Below are positions 11,097-23,772 of a stretch of 64,000 nt of DNA, one piece after another; the stretch's first letter is position 1; every line of letters begins with the position of its first letter. The notes beneath the pieces are model-generated. The model saw only the letters and a list, made by a program, of their open reading frames with translations, did not search any database and was not told the origin of the DNA. Source of the DNA: Zancudomyces culisetae (taxonomy: Eukaryota > Kickxellomycota > Harpellomycetes > Harpellales > Legeriomycetaceae). Both the position numbers and the translations under genes were made by a program. Where the stretch lies: contig LSSK01000001.1 in NCBI GenBank assembly GCA_001969505.1, forward strand, positions 1 to 64,000, given 5' to 3'.

Positions 11097-13769
11097 CTAA
11101 AACACTATGTTGCGTTTAGAATTGTACGACCCTTCAGGAAAAAAGTTCTCAACTAGCGAATCAAACAGACTTCGCCTATTAGAACGTAGAAAATCAGGTT
11201 CAGAACCAAAAGACGAAAAGGCATCCAAACTATTATCAACAGAGCCCCCAAAAGCATCCAGGGTACCAATCATGGTAGACCCAAACTTAGAAATTAAGTG
11301 GTTGGTTAAGGCTCTATACGCAGCACTTTCGGCATGATTTTCGTGATCAACCAGAACAGAAACTTTGGAGCGCAAAAAGTTTAAACATTCCATAGCCTGG
11401 TCTTGGTAAATATTTTTCCGCAAAAGTTGGTCAGAAAGAATAGTATTATCTTTTACAAAAATGTTGGAGATTTGAGATAGAGAAGGAGTGGAAGAAGAAG
11501 AATGAGAAGGAGAAGGATTGGTATTGTTATTTACACAAGAGGTAAATGATGAAAGATGACACAGTTCTAGGAACTTTTTAGCACGAACTAGGAACAAGCT
11601 ATTTCGTAGAATGGAATCAGAGAGAGGTCTTCTTAGGCGGAGAATCCAAAGATCGTTCAACCTGGAACTAGACTTTACACCAGAATTTCCTCCAAACATG
11701 AAATGACAGGCAAGTCTTTCGCTGTATACCATAGCCTGGGCATATCTCGGGGGAGGAGTGATTGGGTTCCTATTATCAGGAATCGTAAAATCCGAGTTGT
11801 AGTTTTCTTGCCAAGCATCAGCTTCAAATTGGTAAGTCAAAATAGACATGGAAACGTGGTTTTGAGTAGGACACCTGACATGATTGGGCAAAGTATCCAA
11901 AAGAGATGAATCATACGACACATCCACGGAATGCAAATCAGATATCGGATAAAACTCGTTGTTAGAATGAACAGTTGGCTCAAATCCGTGAGAAGTAAGC
12001 AGATACAATTCGTTCCGAGATCGATCAAGAGTGATTTTCAGCGAGTACGAGTTGTGTTGAACAGAAGCTGAGGCAGCCATTTGAAGAGGATTAAGCTGTG
12101 GCTTATTATACTCGCTAGACGATAAGTTATAACCGTTTTTGGTATACCACCGTTTATACGCAGAACAGCTATCAGCATGGCCATCAATTCCACAGGGAGT
12201 AGACAAAGGCTTTTTGCTCAACATGTAATTCAACCCAGTGATTTTTGTGGACATGCGAGAACCAAAAATATTGCAAATGGGCGATGAAGAGCCTCGACAA
12301 CTTGATAGAATAGATGGCGGTGATTTAGCAATCATGTTTCTAGTTCGTTCAAAAAACGTATCGGTTTCGATATCATACACAAACATATCGCCGGCTGCAG
12401 TCCTATCGCGATAATTCGACATAATGTAGAGCCTTTGGACTCTTGGATCAATTGTCATTGAGTGGAAAAACCTACCAGTAACCTGTGTTTCGTGGTCGTA
12501 TATATGCATATCCGCTCTGAGACTCGTCCACTCCCCACTTTTGGTATCGTAGCGGTACAGGCCCCCATACATTGTTCCAGTATCTGCCGAACCTGGCTGA
12601 ATAATCTTACCCCCATACAAGTATATACATTGGTTTAGCTCATCAAATACCATCTGGGCATCGTATTGCATTTTGGGTCCATTACACCGCTCTGTGTTGG
12701 CTGACTCGAGATACCATTTATTTTCATTCACATCATACATGTACATGTCACTTTCTAAGCTCGTACTTGCCCTGTGTTCTTGATCGTAATATCTTCCAAT
12801 TACATACAACCGGTTGTTTATCGAGTCAAAACACATGCTATGCAGCGACCGTTTTCCTGGTGCATTGTCAATCCCCAAACATCTCCATTGCATTTCCATA
12901 ATATCAAACTCCCAAAAATCTCCCATGTTTTCCTTCCCATCCCATCCGCCATACATGTATATCTTGCCTCTTACATCATCAATACACATCTGATGTCCTC
13001 CACGTCCTGCTGGAACTGGTTTGTTTTGCTCTCCTGCCTCCACTTGCTCCCATATACTCTGATATGCAAAACTTATCACCTTCGAATCCAACATTCCTTC
13101 CTGGTGTGCTGTTATCAGTATCCTTTCTGCTGTTTCATAATCTCCTTCATTCACTATCGCTTCATACAGTCGGCTCACTATTGGTGCCTCAAATTCCGTT
13201 TTTGACTGTTTCAATACCATATCAAACGACTCTTGCATCTGATTACTTCGAAGATAGTCCAGACTCTGTCTAATCATCTTGTCGTTGTACGCCTCCTGTG
13301 CCGATTGCCTTACCTGCTGCACTATTCTTGGATCAATACTTCCTATCAACTCCACTGACCATATGCTAAAATTAAACTTTTGGTCATACGCTACTAGTGG
13401 TTGGATTTTAACGTATAAACTTGGTATATAATACCCATCTATCTTTTGCCGTGTGGTAATTACTTCTTCTTTCTCATCATTCCGAAGCCCGCTGTGTAAA
13501 ATCTCCACCATACTGTCTGGTGTCATCCCCGCAAACACTCGAAACTCCTTCATGTTGCATACATGCGTCTTGTAAAATTTCCCAAACTTTATCGCCCGAA
13601 TCAACCCTGGCTTTTCCAACTTGAGCATCAAAAACTGTCTGAAATCATTTCCATTGCTTGACCACCTGGATTCTTGGTCGTTTGGGTTTTTCTTCAACAC
13701 ATTATGTGGATAATATTTGGCTGAGTAGCTTGACCATGAGTGTATCTCATACGGAAGCACATCTTCCAT
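11097..13769 (-). CDS. MKLN1: Muskelin (discoidin-kelch subunit of CTLH/GID-type E3 ligase)
   Basis: Muskelin is a scaffold or substrate-linked subunit of the CTLH (GID-like) ubiquitin ligase in animals. From the first in-frame ATG at 13769 the protein begins MEDVLPYEIHSWSSYS, aligning with the usual muskelin start. It then has the F5/8-like discoidin domain (ESRWSS, KTHVCNMKEFRVF, FNFSIWSVELIG), a LisH/CTLH-like helical region, kelch repeats (GGHQMCIDD, YMYGGWDGKENMGDFWEF, LYGGKI, FMFGGNSG) and the muskelin C-terminus (SLFDSLVENFFPEGS). Length from this ATG is 890 residues, longer than animal forms because of low-complexity insertions. The frame stays open upstream to 13895 without another ATG, so the true start could include an upstream exon. 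Confidence 0.9.
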   Translation of the reverse strand: MEDVLPYEIHSWSSYSAKYYPHNVLKKNPNDQESRWSSNGNDFRQFLMLKLEKPGLIRAIKFGKFYKTHVCNMKEFRVFAGMTPDSMVEILHSGLRNDEKEEVITTRQKIDGYYIPSLYVKIQPLVAYDQKFNFSIWSVELIGSIDPRIVQQVRQSAQEAYNDKMIRQSLDYLRSNQMQESFDMVLKQSKTEFEAPIVSRLYEAIVNEGDYETAERILITAHQEGMLDSKVISFAYQSIWEQVEAGEQNKPVPAGRGGHQMCIDDVRGKIYMYGGWDGKENMGDFWEFDIMEMQWRCLGIDNAPGKRSLHSMCFDSINNRLYVIGRYYDQEHRASTSLESDMYMYDVNENKWYLESANTERCNGPKMQYDAQMVFDELNQCIYLYGGKIIQPGSADTGTMYGGLYRYDTKSGEWTSLRADMHIYDHETQVTGRFFHSMTIDPRVQRLYIMSNYRDRTAAGDMFVYDIETDTFFERTRNMIAKSPPSILSSCRGSSSPICNIFGSRMSTKITGLNYMLSKKPLSTPCGIDGHADSCSAYKRWYTKNGYNLSSSEYNKPQLNPLQMAASASVQHNSYSLKITLDRSRNELYLLTSHGFEPTVHSNNEFYPISDLHSVDVSYDSSLLDTLPNHVRCPTQNHVSMSILTYQFEADAWQENYNSDFTIPDNRNPITPPPRYAQAMVYSERLACHFMFGGNSGVKSSSRLNDLWILRLRRPLSDSILRNSLFLVRAKKFLELCHLSSFTSCVNNNTNPSPSHSSSSTPSLSQISNIFVKDNTILSDQLLRKNIYQDQAMECLNFLRSKVSVLVDHENHAESAAYRALTNHLISKFGSTMIGTLDAFGGSVDNSLDAFSSFGSEPDFLRSNRRSLFDSLVENFFPEGSYNSKRNIVF

Positions 13770-13945
13770 AAATGGCCCTCTATACTCATTCAATCTGCTC
13801 CTTCTATGTTTGGCTTGCTCCTCTGCATTAATTTGGTCTATATTTGGTATTATACGTTCCTTTTGTTTTTTGCTTTTTGTTTTTTCAATCTTCAATATTT
13901 ATACTTTTTTTATTTATTATCTTTGCTTAAAACTGCTTTTAAACA

Positions 13946-14440
13946 TTATTTATTACTAAAAGTGTCAAGTTCAAACTTACCTGTTTCTGTATTTATATTA
14001 TTGGTTGCCGAAAACCCAGGTGGACTTCCCTTGACAGAGCTACCACTGGCAATGCTGCTTTCTCTACTGTCTTCGTTTTCTTCACCACCATTTAATCTAC
14101 TGTATTGCCGCTGCAGAGTATTCGAGCTTGAAAAAAACCTCAATCTACCTTCCTCCGTTCTTTTTTTTTCTTCGTCACTCCTCCTTCTTACATTACTATT
14201 TCCGCCTCCATTCCCACCTCCGGAACCTTCATGTCCGCTCAATAACCTACTTCTTCTCAAACCTGACCTTACTATTCTGAAATTTGCAAAATTCAAAAAT
14301 GGTGACCCGTACAAATTTTGGAAAACTTCATTTAGCCTCTCTTCATTTCTGTTTATCCTTCTCCATGGCCGCCACTCCTCTATGTTCATTTCTCTATTTC
14401 CTCTTTCCTCTTGTTCTACTAGCTCTTTTCCGTTTATCAT
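13946..14440 (-). CDS. Hypothetical ORF upstream of muskelin, possible 5' exon
   Basis: An ATG-started frame of 164 codons, arginine/glutamate-rich with a glycine/asparagine tract (GSGGGNGGGNSN). It contains a strong donor (ACAG|GTAAGT near 13981), so the coding part probably ends at NTET plus one base. I tested whether it splices into muskelin. The donor is phase 1, but the AG sites before the muskelin frame are phase 0 or 2, or run into stops. It may therefore be a 5'-leader exon, a separate gene with an unseen exon, or not coding. No family recognised. Confidence 0.35.
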   Translation of the reverse strand: MINGKELVEQEERGNREMNIEEWRPWRRINRNEERLNEVFQNLYGSPFLNFANFRIVRSGLRRSRLLSGHEGSGGGNGGGNSNVRRRSDEEKKRTEEGRLRFFSSSNTLQRQYSRLNGGEENEDSRESSIASGSSVKGSPPGFSATNNINTETGKFELDTFSNK

Positions 14441-16301
14441 TTTACATTTAAATTAGTTTTCTTTTTTTTCTTTAAAAAAAATACATGTATCTAATAGTTA
14501 TGAGTATAAGGCTAAAGTTTGTATTCACAATATTGAACCAGGTTCAAGTTTATTTTTGTTCAAGTATTTGGTTTTGTTTTATTTTTTTATTTTATCCTTT
14601 CTTCTTCCCCTCCTTATGATCCTCCTTCTCTTTCTCTCCTCCTCTTTCCCTCCTCCTCCTCTTTCTTTTTCTCTTTCTCTCTTGCTTGCACTCTTCTCCT
14701 CCCTTCTAGACGCTAATATTCAATTATTGTCAAAGTTTTGACGCTTTTATTCTCATTTTTATTCTCATTTTCATTTTAGCTACCATTTTCAAATCAATAA
14801 TGTTTAATTGGGACTATTTTTGGAATCTACAAAGCGAATAACCCACAAACTTGACATGTTTTTGTGTTTTTTTTTTTACTTTTTCCATTTTTCTACATTT
14901 TTCAAACTAGCTTTCTTGCCTTTAACTCCATATTTTTATTTTTGGTCTTTTTTTTTAACTTTTCTGGTTTGTTGGTACTGGTGGTAAAAGCGTATTGTTG
15001 CTATTTTTTTTAACTTTAAAAAAAAGATATCTACCATTAATACTTTTTATCGTTATTATTAACCTGTACATCACTTAAAACTATTTCATTTAGCAAGTAT
15101 GAAAAGGTCCTTATTGTCAAACAACATTTTTCGTGTTCCATAATTACTACACGTTTTTTTTCTTATTGTTTTTTATTTATTAAATGCATTTACTCTTGTG
15201 AAAGGCTGATTAAAATAAAACACATCAACCACACCCTTCCCTCATCCTCATCTTCATCTTCATCCCCTCCCCCTTTCTTTTCTACTCATTGCTTCATTTA
15301 ACTGTCATTCCTACTTGCACCCACAACCATTTCCATTGTTTAAACTTGTCATACTTACATTGTTTGTTTTTTTTTCAAAAAAAAAAGGACCAAACCTACA
15401 CCTAGTTTTATACCTTTATTTCTTCGTTTGTTACATATTCGTAATTTTATAGAACCATTCATATATACTTATTTTGTTTTCACTCCTCATCCTCATCTTT
15501 TTTTTTCATCATCCTTTTCATCCTTCCATTTCCTCCATTTTTATTTAACTTGTTGCATACAAAAGAAGAGTAACTATACTAACAAAAGTATTTTTTTTTG
15601 ATTTGCAATCTTTTCATTTACTCATATTCATTCCAACCAAATAATGCCTCTACCTGATGAACAAAAAGAATGTTAAAATATCATTAAATAAACGTTGCTC
15701 CCCCCCCCTCCTCCCATTTCCTCCCTTCCCTCTCTACTTCTAGAGAATTCTAAAGTCAAATAAAAAGATAACCATTCTCAAACTTCAACAACGCATCATT
15801 TCCACAACATTGCTACCCTTTTTTTTCTTTTTGAGAAAACATCTCTAATAATCACAAGCAGGTCATCCATTTTCATTCAGTATTGCCCCCCCCTTTTTTT
15901 TTCTATAGCACCACTTGCTTACTATCAGTTGCCATAATGTATAGTTTATTTTTTTGCCACTTGAACATTACAATGAACCATGTTAAACGGAAATGTAGCT
16001 GGATATACCAATATAATACCAAACCCAGCAAGTTCTTGGGTTGATATTTAACTTTATTTTTGCCCAATCCTTTGCTATACTTGTTATGACGAATATGACC
16101 AACACCAAAAATCCACCATTTTTTTAATACTCTATTTCGCTTTATTCTGATCTCAACAACAACAACAAAAACAAAAACATAGAATACGGGTGCATTTCTC
16201 ACCCTTTGGCTTTTATTACAAAAAAAAATTAAACAATTCGCAGCCCTTGATAATGAGCTCGGCAGTTATAAAGAAAAATAAACATTAATGTTAGGAATAA
16301 A
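14441..16301. other. 1.9-kb intergenic, pyrimidine-rich
   Basis: Long T- and CT-rich runs dominate, with C homopolymers near 15700 and 15886. Short frames, such as the minus-strand frame at 15903-16202, are low in recognisable content. No supported gene. Confidence 0.5.
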
Positions 16302-17309
16302 TTACACAGGATAGGCGTTGGTTTGCGTTCGTTGTTGTCCCATATCCTGAGAAGTCGGAAAGTCATTATGATCCGGCATTTGAACAATTTGTGGTGGAGC
16401 CGAAGTATATGCACCAGTAGTGCTATAGGCTGTGCTGTGCATCGGAGCTTGTGAATGTTTGCTAGGTCCGACATCTTCACTGTATGGGCTATAATTTACA
16501 CCACTTTGTAGTGGATAGCTTCCTTTAGTATCATGGTCAAATTGCAAACTGGCATTTGGATCGTCAACGCGAATATCAGACAGTGTAGATTCCAAAAGCA
16601 ATTTTTCCACATTTGTAAATGCCCACATGTTAACAATAATGGCTTCAATGACGTATAAACAACATATCTGAACCAAAATATACTGTGAGGTGCTCGTAGT
16701 TACATTAGGAAGTGTGATAATCAAAAGAACAATATTTCGCAGCAAGTTTAGCCCTGGAGAAAGTGCCAAGACTAGTCTTGTTCGTGGTGCTTGATAAACC
16801 TGCGACTCTTTCAGAGCAAACACCATACTAGCCACCAAAAGAAGTACAGAGTAGATCACATACGCTACTGATGCTACAAGTAGTCCTGGACGATAAGCTT
16901 TGCTTTCGCTATTCACCTTGCTTGTTTCGTAAGATGCTCCCAGTATGTTCGTTCCAAGGAATATTATCGCCCCTACCATTGAAACCACTGTTTGGGGCCT
17001 ACCCCACGTTTTTCCATTGCGAACTAGATGCCATCTGATAACGGATTGAAGAAGTCCTACCAACAAGAGAAAATATACAAAATTGTTGAGGATCACCCCG
17101 GCCTTTACAGCACCATCGTTGCTCGTAAAACCTGCTACGGCAATAGTGATAAATCCAATTGCTCTAAACAACACAAAAAGCGTCGTAGAAAGTATGAATG
17201 GGCTTCTGTCTTTTACCAGCTGTATCAACAACACCACCAATGGGACGGCAAAGGCAATTGTCCCTAAAATTCCTACTATTTTATAAAACACCCCTAAATC
17301 GAGCCACAT
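16302..17309 (-). CDS. Seven-transmembrane integral membrane protein
   Basis: A single-exon gene, 335 residues, ATG at 17309. The first two-thirds hold about seven hydrophobic helices (for example VGILGTIAFAVPLVVLLIQL, LSTTLFVLFRAIGFITIAVAG, AGVILNNFVYFLLLVGLL and LLVASVAYVIYSVLLLVASM). A hydrophilic C-terminal tail of about 100 residues is rich in Ser, Tyr, Pro and Gln, consistent with a cytosolic tail. Layout and length resemble fungal seven-TM proteins of the RTA1-like or other uncharacterised (DUF) families, but I see no diagnostic motif that decides between them. Substrate and role are unknown. Confidence 0.7.
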   Translation of the reverse strand: MWLDLGVFYKIVGILGTIAFAVPLVVLLIQLVKDRSPFILSTTLFVLFRAIGFITIAVAGFTSNDGAVKAGVILNNFVYFLLLVGLLQSVIRWHLVRNGKTWGRPQTVVSMVGAIIFLGTNILGASYETSKVNSESKAYRPGLLVASVAYVIYSVLLLVASMVFALKESQVYQAPRTRLVLALSPGLNLLRNIVLLIITLPNVTTSTSQYILVQICCLYVIEAIIVNMWAFTNVEKLLLESTLSDIRVDDPNASLQFDHDTKGSYPLQSGVNYSPYSEDVGPSKHSQAPMHSTAYSTTGAYTSAPPQIVQMPDHNDFPTSQDMGQQRTQTNAYPV

Positions 17310-20010
17310 TGTCGCGCCTAAAGGTAAAAAGTGCTTGGTATATTTTTTGAGTGTAAATATTCGTATTTGTAGATTTCGTCAAGACGCGATACCTCTATCG
17401 AATTGTTGTCTAAAAGACTTTTTGTGTTATACTTTTTTTGATTTTTGTATCCAGCAAGCAAAGCGTAGCTGTATTTTAATAGTTTTTTTTTGATTTGTAA
17501 TGTAATAGGGATCCCAAAAATATTTTATCTGAGGAATAAAAGTAAAATTTAAAGTACTATTTAAACAGGTTTATACTAAAATCTAAAAGGTATTGCAACT
17601 CTTTGTGACTTTTATTATCCCTGTTTTGTTTTATTTTTGGGAGAGGAGGAGTTCAAAAATTTGCTAGAGTTGGTAAAGTTAAAAATTACGAGTATATTCA
17701 CCGTCAAAAACCCAATTTGGGGGATTTCTATCTATTTTTTTTTTTTTGCATTCTTGGCCTTTTACATTAGTACACAAATCAACAACAAAATTAATAAACG
17801 AAAACCAAATTGAAAAAAATACAATAAACAAAGCGTGGTAAAAAAAAAGAAATTGACATCAAAAACACATCACCCAATTGTTCAATTCTCAGTTTTTTTT
17901 TAATCCTTCTTGTGACCTAATCCCACAGAGGAAAATTAGCAAGAAAATACAATTTTCGTTTTTGCCTTGTTGAACGCAAAGAAATTTTTCATTTAAAAAT
18001 TAATTCCTTGTTTATTAAAACCATGGAGTAACTTGTCACAGACATCAATGAATCCAATATTAACGAACCCAGTATTTAGACCCAAAGCCTGCTCTTATTT
18101 GACAATTGAAATTAATTGTTCTTGTTCCAAATACAAATGAATGAGCAATTATATTCAGAAAACAAGTAAAAAAAACACACATGTATAGTGGCCAATAAAC
18201 ATGCGCTATTCCCAATGACACGAATAAGTTAACAAGACAATCTATGGTAAATTATTTTCATATTCATTTTCGCTTGAAGTATCAATGCAAATAAAAATAG
18301 CTGGAAATACAAAAGTTGTAAAAGAAAAGAGGCTTGCATCAAGTAAATAAAGGTATACAAGGTTGCATCTAATTCGTTATAATGGATGTTCTAATAAAGT
18401 GAATACATCCTGGAGGAATATATCCCAGGGTTCAAGGGCAGACGACTTTAGGGTTTAATTTTACAATCCGACTAATTTTATTTTATCTACTCATCCATTC
18501 ATTCAATTGTTTGTTTGTCCGACATAAATTGGTTTACCACTCGCATATCTATTCAAGAATCACATATATCAACAAAAATAGCTGGATCTTACAAGAAAAA
18601 AAAGAAAAGATAGTATGATATAAGCATGTGTATGTTTTTTTTGAATTGGTAAAGCATGTGAATGTGTATATTGAACCACGTACTATTATCAGACCCATTG
18701 AACGCACATCTCGTAATGTCAATAGGCGAGTGAGAGAGCGGGGTATATAAAATAGGCTGATGGAACAAATGAATTTTAACTGTCGGCTTTGGTGATGCTG
18801 TGATATTTCTTGTGTTCCGCTATTTCTGCAAACCTATAAACTTTTTTTCTATTTGTAAATGCATGTACATAAATCAATGGAGTGAGCATGACGCATTGAG
18901 TCCTTGCAGTATGGTAAACAGGATTAATTGGAATAAAAAATCTTCTAGATGATTTTGAGCAATGTGTACAAACAAAAAGAAACAGTTAATTGTACCGCAT
19001 AACTTTGCTAAACCAAAAGTAAAAGGTCTTTTTTTTTTTTGCTTGGCAAATGCTAATGTCCTTAAACTGAACTTGTTCTATTTGATTAAACCATTGTGAT
19101 TATGCAAACTTTGAGTCGCCAAGATAAAAATGTAAAAGTGTGAAATAGTATAGGTACAGATGGTGGTTGCTGTCGGAAAAAGAATGTGATATTGACTGTA
19201 GGTTCTGGTGTTTTTTCTTTAAACATGTTTGGAAAGACAGTACAAAACTAGTGAAATTACAAGGGTTTTGTGTAATTTTTTATTTATTGCTTAGTATGAT
19301 TTTCAAAGATACTGATGAGCATATTGATTGAAAGCAAATATGAAAATGGTAAAGTAAAGGCATTGATAACAAAAACCAATATATCACTTCAAGTGCTGTC
19401 GAGTTACACATAATGAGCGCACTTTGCGTAAAAATCGCTTAACACAGGGAGTGAATGAAAAAGGGTTTATAGTAAAATGGTTGTATATAACTAGTATAAC
19501 CCATGTTTCTCAACATCAAGACAGTGTGTATTTCTGCATTGGTATTATTTAGAGTTAGCTTGGAGAGAAAGGAACAAATAAATAATGCCATGAAAAACAA
19601 ATAGGGAATCACCTAGCTTTTATTTACTAAAAGTTCGCGTTTTTTAAAACACAAAGAATTACAACAATTTTAAGTCTTGAAATTTTATACCCGAGATGGA
19701 GAAAAAAAAATTTTTTTTTCCGATTTAATACTTTGTGTTTTTATTCGAGTCGTGTTTTCAGAGATAAATTAGTTTGTGCTTGAAAAGGTTGTTATGAAAC
19801 CAACGAATAGGGAGCAAGAACGAGGCGCAACAATCAGTGAAGAAAATTAATATAAAATATATAGAAATGACAAAGAATTTCAACGATACTTTTGTACAGT
19901 GTTTGAAGACAACAGTTAATTTATTTGACTAGCCTACTTTTTTTTTAGTAGAGAATAAGCAGCTCCAGTAAATGTAAAATAGAAGAAAGCTGATTATAAA
20001 AAAAACAATT
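17310..20010. other. 2.7-kb intergenic between divergent genes
   Basis: It separates the start of the seven-TM gene from the Eaf1/Vid21 5' region. Stop codons are frequent in all frames. Features seen are a T run near 19030, an A8/T8 palindromic run near 19706-19720, and a TATATAA-type stretch near 18745. I found no tRNA-like T-arm, snRNA landmark or coding signal. Confidence 0.5.
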
Positions 20011-20187
20011 ATGAATCAGCAAGATGAAAAGGTAAAAGTAAATAAGCAATTAAAAAATATTTTGGGCAATAATGAGGCCTTTGAGAATTTGTTTTATTTC
20101 ACAAAACATAAACAAATAGATGAAAAAAACATTGTAAAAAAAAAAAGAGTTAATTTTATAAAGATGGATATACAAAAATAGGGTATG
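20011..20187 (+). CDS. Candidate first exon of the Eaf1-like gene
   Basis: The ATG-started frame encodes a Lys/Asn/Gln-rich peptide of 58 codons (MNQQDEKVKVNKQLKN...), ending in TAG just before a GTATGT. It lies about 140 bp before the Eaf1 main exon, whose frame needs a phase-2 donor. GTs in this frame (after codon 7, codon 9 and others) give phase 0 or 1, so joining is unresolved. It could also be a short upstream ORF. Confidence 0.3.
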
Positions 20188-20326
20188 TTTGAAATACAGA
20201 TGGTAAATGAGCATGTTTTACAGTAAGTTTTTAAAAAGCAGAGAATTTGTCTGAAATATACCACAAAAATGGTTGAGCATTGTGGAGATGTGGCTGAAAT
20301 TAATATATAAAACATCAAAATGATAG

Positions 20327-23300
20327 GGAATTGCTGGAACAACACCAAGAGAAATTAGAGAAATACGAATATTACAAAAGAGTGCTGGATGAAGAAACCG
20401 GAATAAAAAAATATTTAGAGCAAAAAGATGAGATACAGAAAATAGTAGAAAATGAGGAGCAAGAACAAATGGAGGAGGTTCAGCAGGTGGAAATTAAAAA
20501 GGAGTATCAGGAGATAATAAAGGAGTTTGGGGTAGAGCAGGACACCAAGGAGAGAGAATATGGTAGAGCCAAACTAAAATTAGACAATATAGAATTAATG
20601 GGGTTATTAAGTAGAATTGAAGAGCAAGGGGTAATAGATATGGTTTATTCGAGTGTTCGAGAAAAAGAGCGAGAAAACGAAAAGGAGAGCAAAACGAAAA
20701 AAAAACTACGAGAAGAAGAAGACGAGAGGAAGAAAATCAGGGATACAAAGGTGTATCAGGTGGCGTTTGAGGAGCAGAAAAGTAGACAGGTACTTGAGCG
20801 AATTGAAGAGCTGAAGCAAAGTAATCGGTGGGGGTATTCCCAGCTAAGGCAGTTTAAAAGTATACGGCGGCCAAAGGTGCATTGGGACTACGTATTGGAG
20901 GAGATGGAGTGGGTCCACAAAGATATAAAGGAGGGCAAAAAGTATAAGCGAGTATTAGCAAGAGTGGTTAGTCATGAGATTGTCGCAAAAATAGAGGAAA
21001 TACAAGCAGATAATCGAAATGATGAGGCGAGAAAAGTAAAAAATCAAACAAGCAATAAGAAATGGCGGAAGAAAGCAGATGAAGAAGAAGAAAAGGGTAA
21101 TGGTGATGATGATGGTGATGACGACGAAGTCATTGATACTGGAGAAAAGATTCGGAGAGGAGAAGTATATGTAGGAATCGAGGAGGATGGTGAATACGTA
21201 GATATAATAGAGGCGGGATTAATAGTGCCTATTAGTAAAAATATGATGATTAAGCAGGATGCTGAATGTGAAGGGAGGGTAAAAATAGATCAACGACACG
21301 AAGAGCGGAAAGAGGAGAATGAGGCAATGCGGGCGGTGATTACAGATAGATACGAGGCGGGACCTGGAGTACTAGATTTGTTTAGAACAGATAGTAACCG
21401 TGTTGTTAGAGATGCCAATGCGATGTTATTTGGGCTAGACAAGGAGGAAGAAAAGGATAGAGAGAGAAGAGGAAGGCGGGATTTTGTATTTTGGCATAAA
21501 CATGATGATCAGATTGCAAAGCTGATAGGAATGTATGGTGCAAATAGAGAGTTGGTGGAAATGGGGTTCAACATGGAGTTTCAGTTGTATGGTAAACGGC
21601 GAGTGCGGGCCGATCAATTGTATAGTCGGTATTATCAAAAGTTTGACAAGAGTGGTGGTAATAAGAGAGAAATGTTGAAGGCGGCAGCAGCGGCAGCGGT
21701 ACCAGTGGCTGGCGTGATGGAGGAGGAAGTGAAAACCAAAAGAATTGGATATATTTCGATGATGGACAAGTACCAAAAGACGCTAAACAACAACTTTATA
21801 AGCAAAAACAAAGAGGTGCTGTGGACAGAGCGACTAAAGACATATCCAAGTCTTCCAATTATAAATGATCAGCCAACAGAATTAGCAGCAAGTATTGAGG
21901 CTCATTCAAAATTGTTTAAATTGGTAAAGCAAAGAAACAAAAAGAGGCAGTTAATGATGATAAATGAAGTAAATCCTAATGCTAGCACCAACCCTACAAA
22001 CAAAAAGGTCAAATCTAATTCTAATATTTCAGCAACGGCAGCAGCAGCAGCAGCAGCAGCACAGATGTTACAACCATCATCTGCATCTACATCTACACCT
22101 ACACCTACATCTGCAGTAACGCCAACACCAACACAAACACAAACACCAACAACAACAGCATCGACAACAGTAGGTAATATTAAAGCTTTTAGCCCGGCCG
22201 AGCTGTTGATATTAAAGGCTGAACGAGATAAGCAATTACAACAGTATATGTTGGAACATAGAAATGTTGCAGCAGCAGCGTTGGCTTATCAACAACAACA
22301 ACAAGCTCAACAACTTCAACAAAAGGCTAGTATAAATCTAAGTGTAGCTGCTAAAGCAAAAGCAAAAGCTAAAGCAAAGGCAAAGGTACGAGCACAACAA
22401 CAAGCACAGCAAGAACAGACACAAGCTCAACTTCAAGTTCAGCCAGAATCACAAACACAAACACAACCACAACAACAACCACAAACACAACCACAACCAC
22501 AGCTACAACAACAACAAGCCCAACAATTACAACAGCAACAAGCCCAACTACAGCAACAACCGCAACCACAACCACAGCAACAGCAACAACCACAGGCTCA
22601 ATCCCAATCCCAATCCCAGGCACAACTACAGCAACAACAACTAGCCCAAACTCAAGTTCAGGCTCAAGTACAAAACATTCAACAGCAGTTAGGTCTCGGT
22701 GTACCAAACAATGTTGGTCCTTCTACAATCTCTGCTATACCCGCAAATGTAAATGTAAATGCAAATGTACCTCCAAATGTAAATGGAAATGTGAACCCAC
22801 CTACAAGTATAAGCTCGGCTATGGCGGCAGCGGCGGCGGCAGCAGCTGCAGTAGTAGCAGCAAGTTCCAATGGTAGCATCAATCCCAATACTTCAAAAGA
22901 ACATCTTAAATCAACAGTACCCTTGGCTCAACAGTTAAATTATGCACGAATGTTGAATAAAGGTATAATGACTCAACAACAAGTGCAACAAGCTCAACAA
23001 CAAGCACAGCAACAACAGCAGCAAGTCCAACAACAAGTCCAACAACAAGTCCAACAACAAGTCCAACAACAACAGCAAGTTCAACAACAACAACAACAAC
23101 ATTTAATGGCTGCTAATAGACTAAAACAAGCAAATACAACAGCGTTTCTACAACTAGCCCAACAAACCCAACGACTGATTCAAACCAACCAGCAACTGTT
23201 TATGGTTTCCCAGAACCAGGCTAACATTCCCATAGCTATAAAACAACACCTGGCTGTCCAACTTATCCAACTGCAGCGTCTCTCCCAAACTCCCATTAAC

Positions 23301-23737
23301 CAAATGAGTATTTCCGACTTTCCAAACTTGATTGGCACCCTTCAACAACAACAAGTCCAGCTACGTTCTCTACTAGTTGCTTCAAATATCAATTTGGCTT
23401 CTTTTGCTCAACTTCAATCTCAACTAGCAAATACATCTAATCCTAATACAACTCCTAATCCCACTCTTGCTACTCCTTTGGTTACCTCTGCAAACCCTAA
23501 CCCTAATACTAACCCTAACTCTAACCCCAATACTAGCCTTAATGCTAATCCAAATGGAAATCCTATCAATCCTACAACTGTTAATACCAATCCTGCAACC
23601 GTCACTGCTGCAGTTCCCACCTCCGCTACTCCAAATCCCATCACTCCAACCGCTACTCCTTCCCAACCTTCTACTTCCATCCCCCTTAATTCTTCTTTGA
23701 CTCCCTTACAACTTGCCCAATTAGCTTTATTAAGATC

Positions 23738-23772
<35 letters not shown>

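Noticed and set aside
22369-22888. Minus-strand Val/Ala-rich ORFs
   Set aside because: They are mirror frames of the Gln- and Ala-rich codon runs of the Eaf1-like gene.
23490-23535. Telomere-like CCCTAA/AACCCTAA repeats
   Set aside because: They are in-frame codons for an Asn-Pro-Asn repeat in the Eaf1 tail and the unit is irregular.
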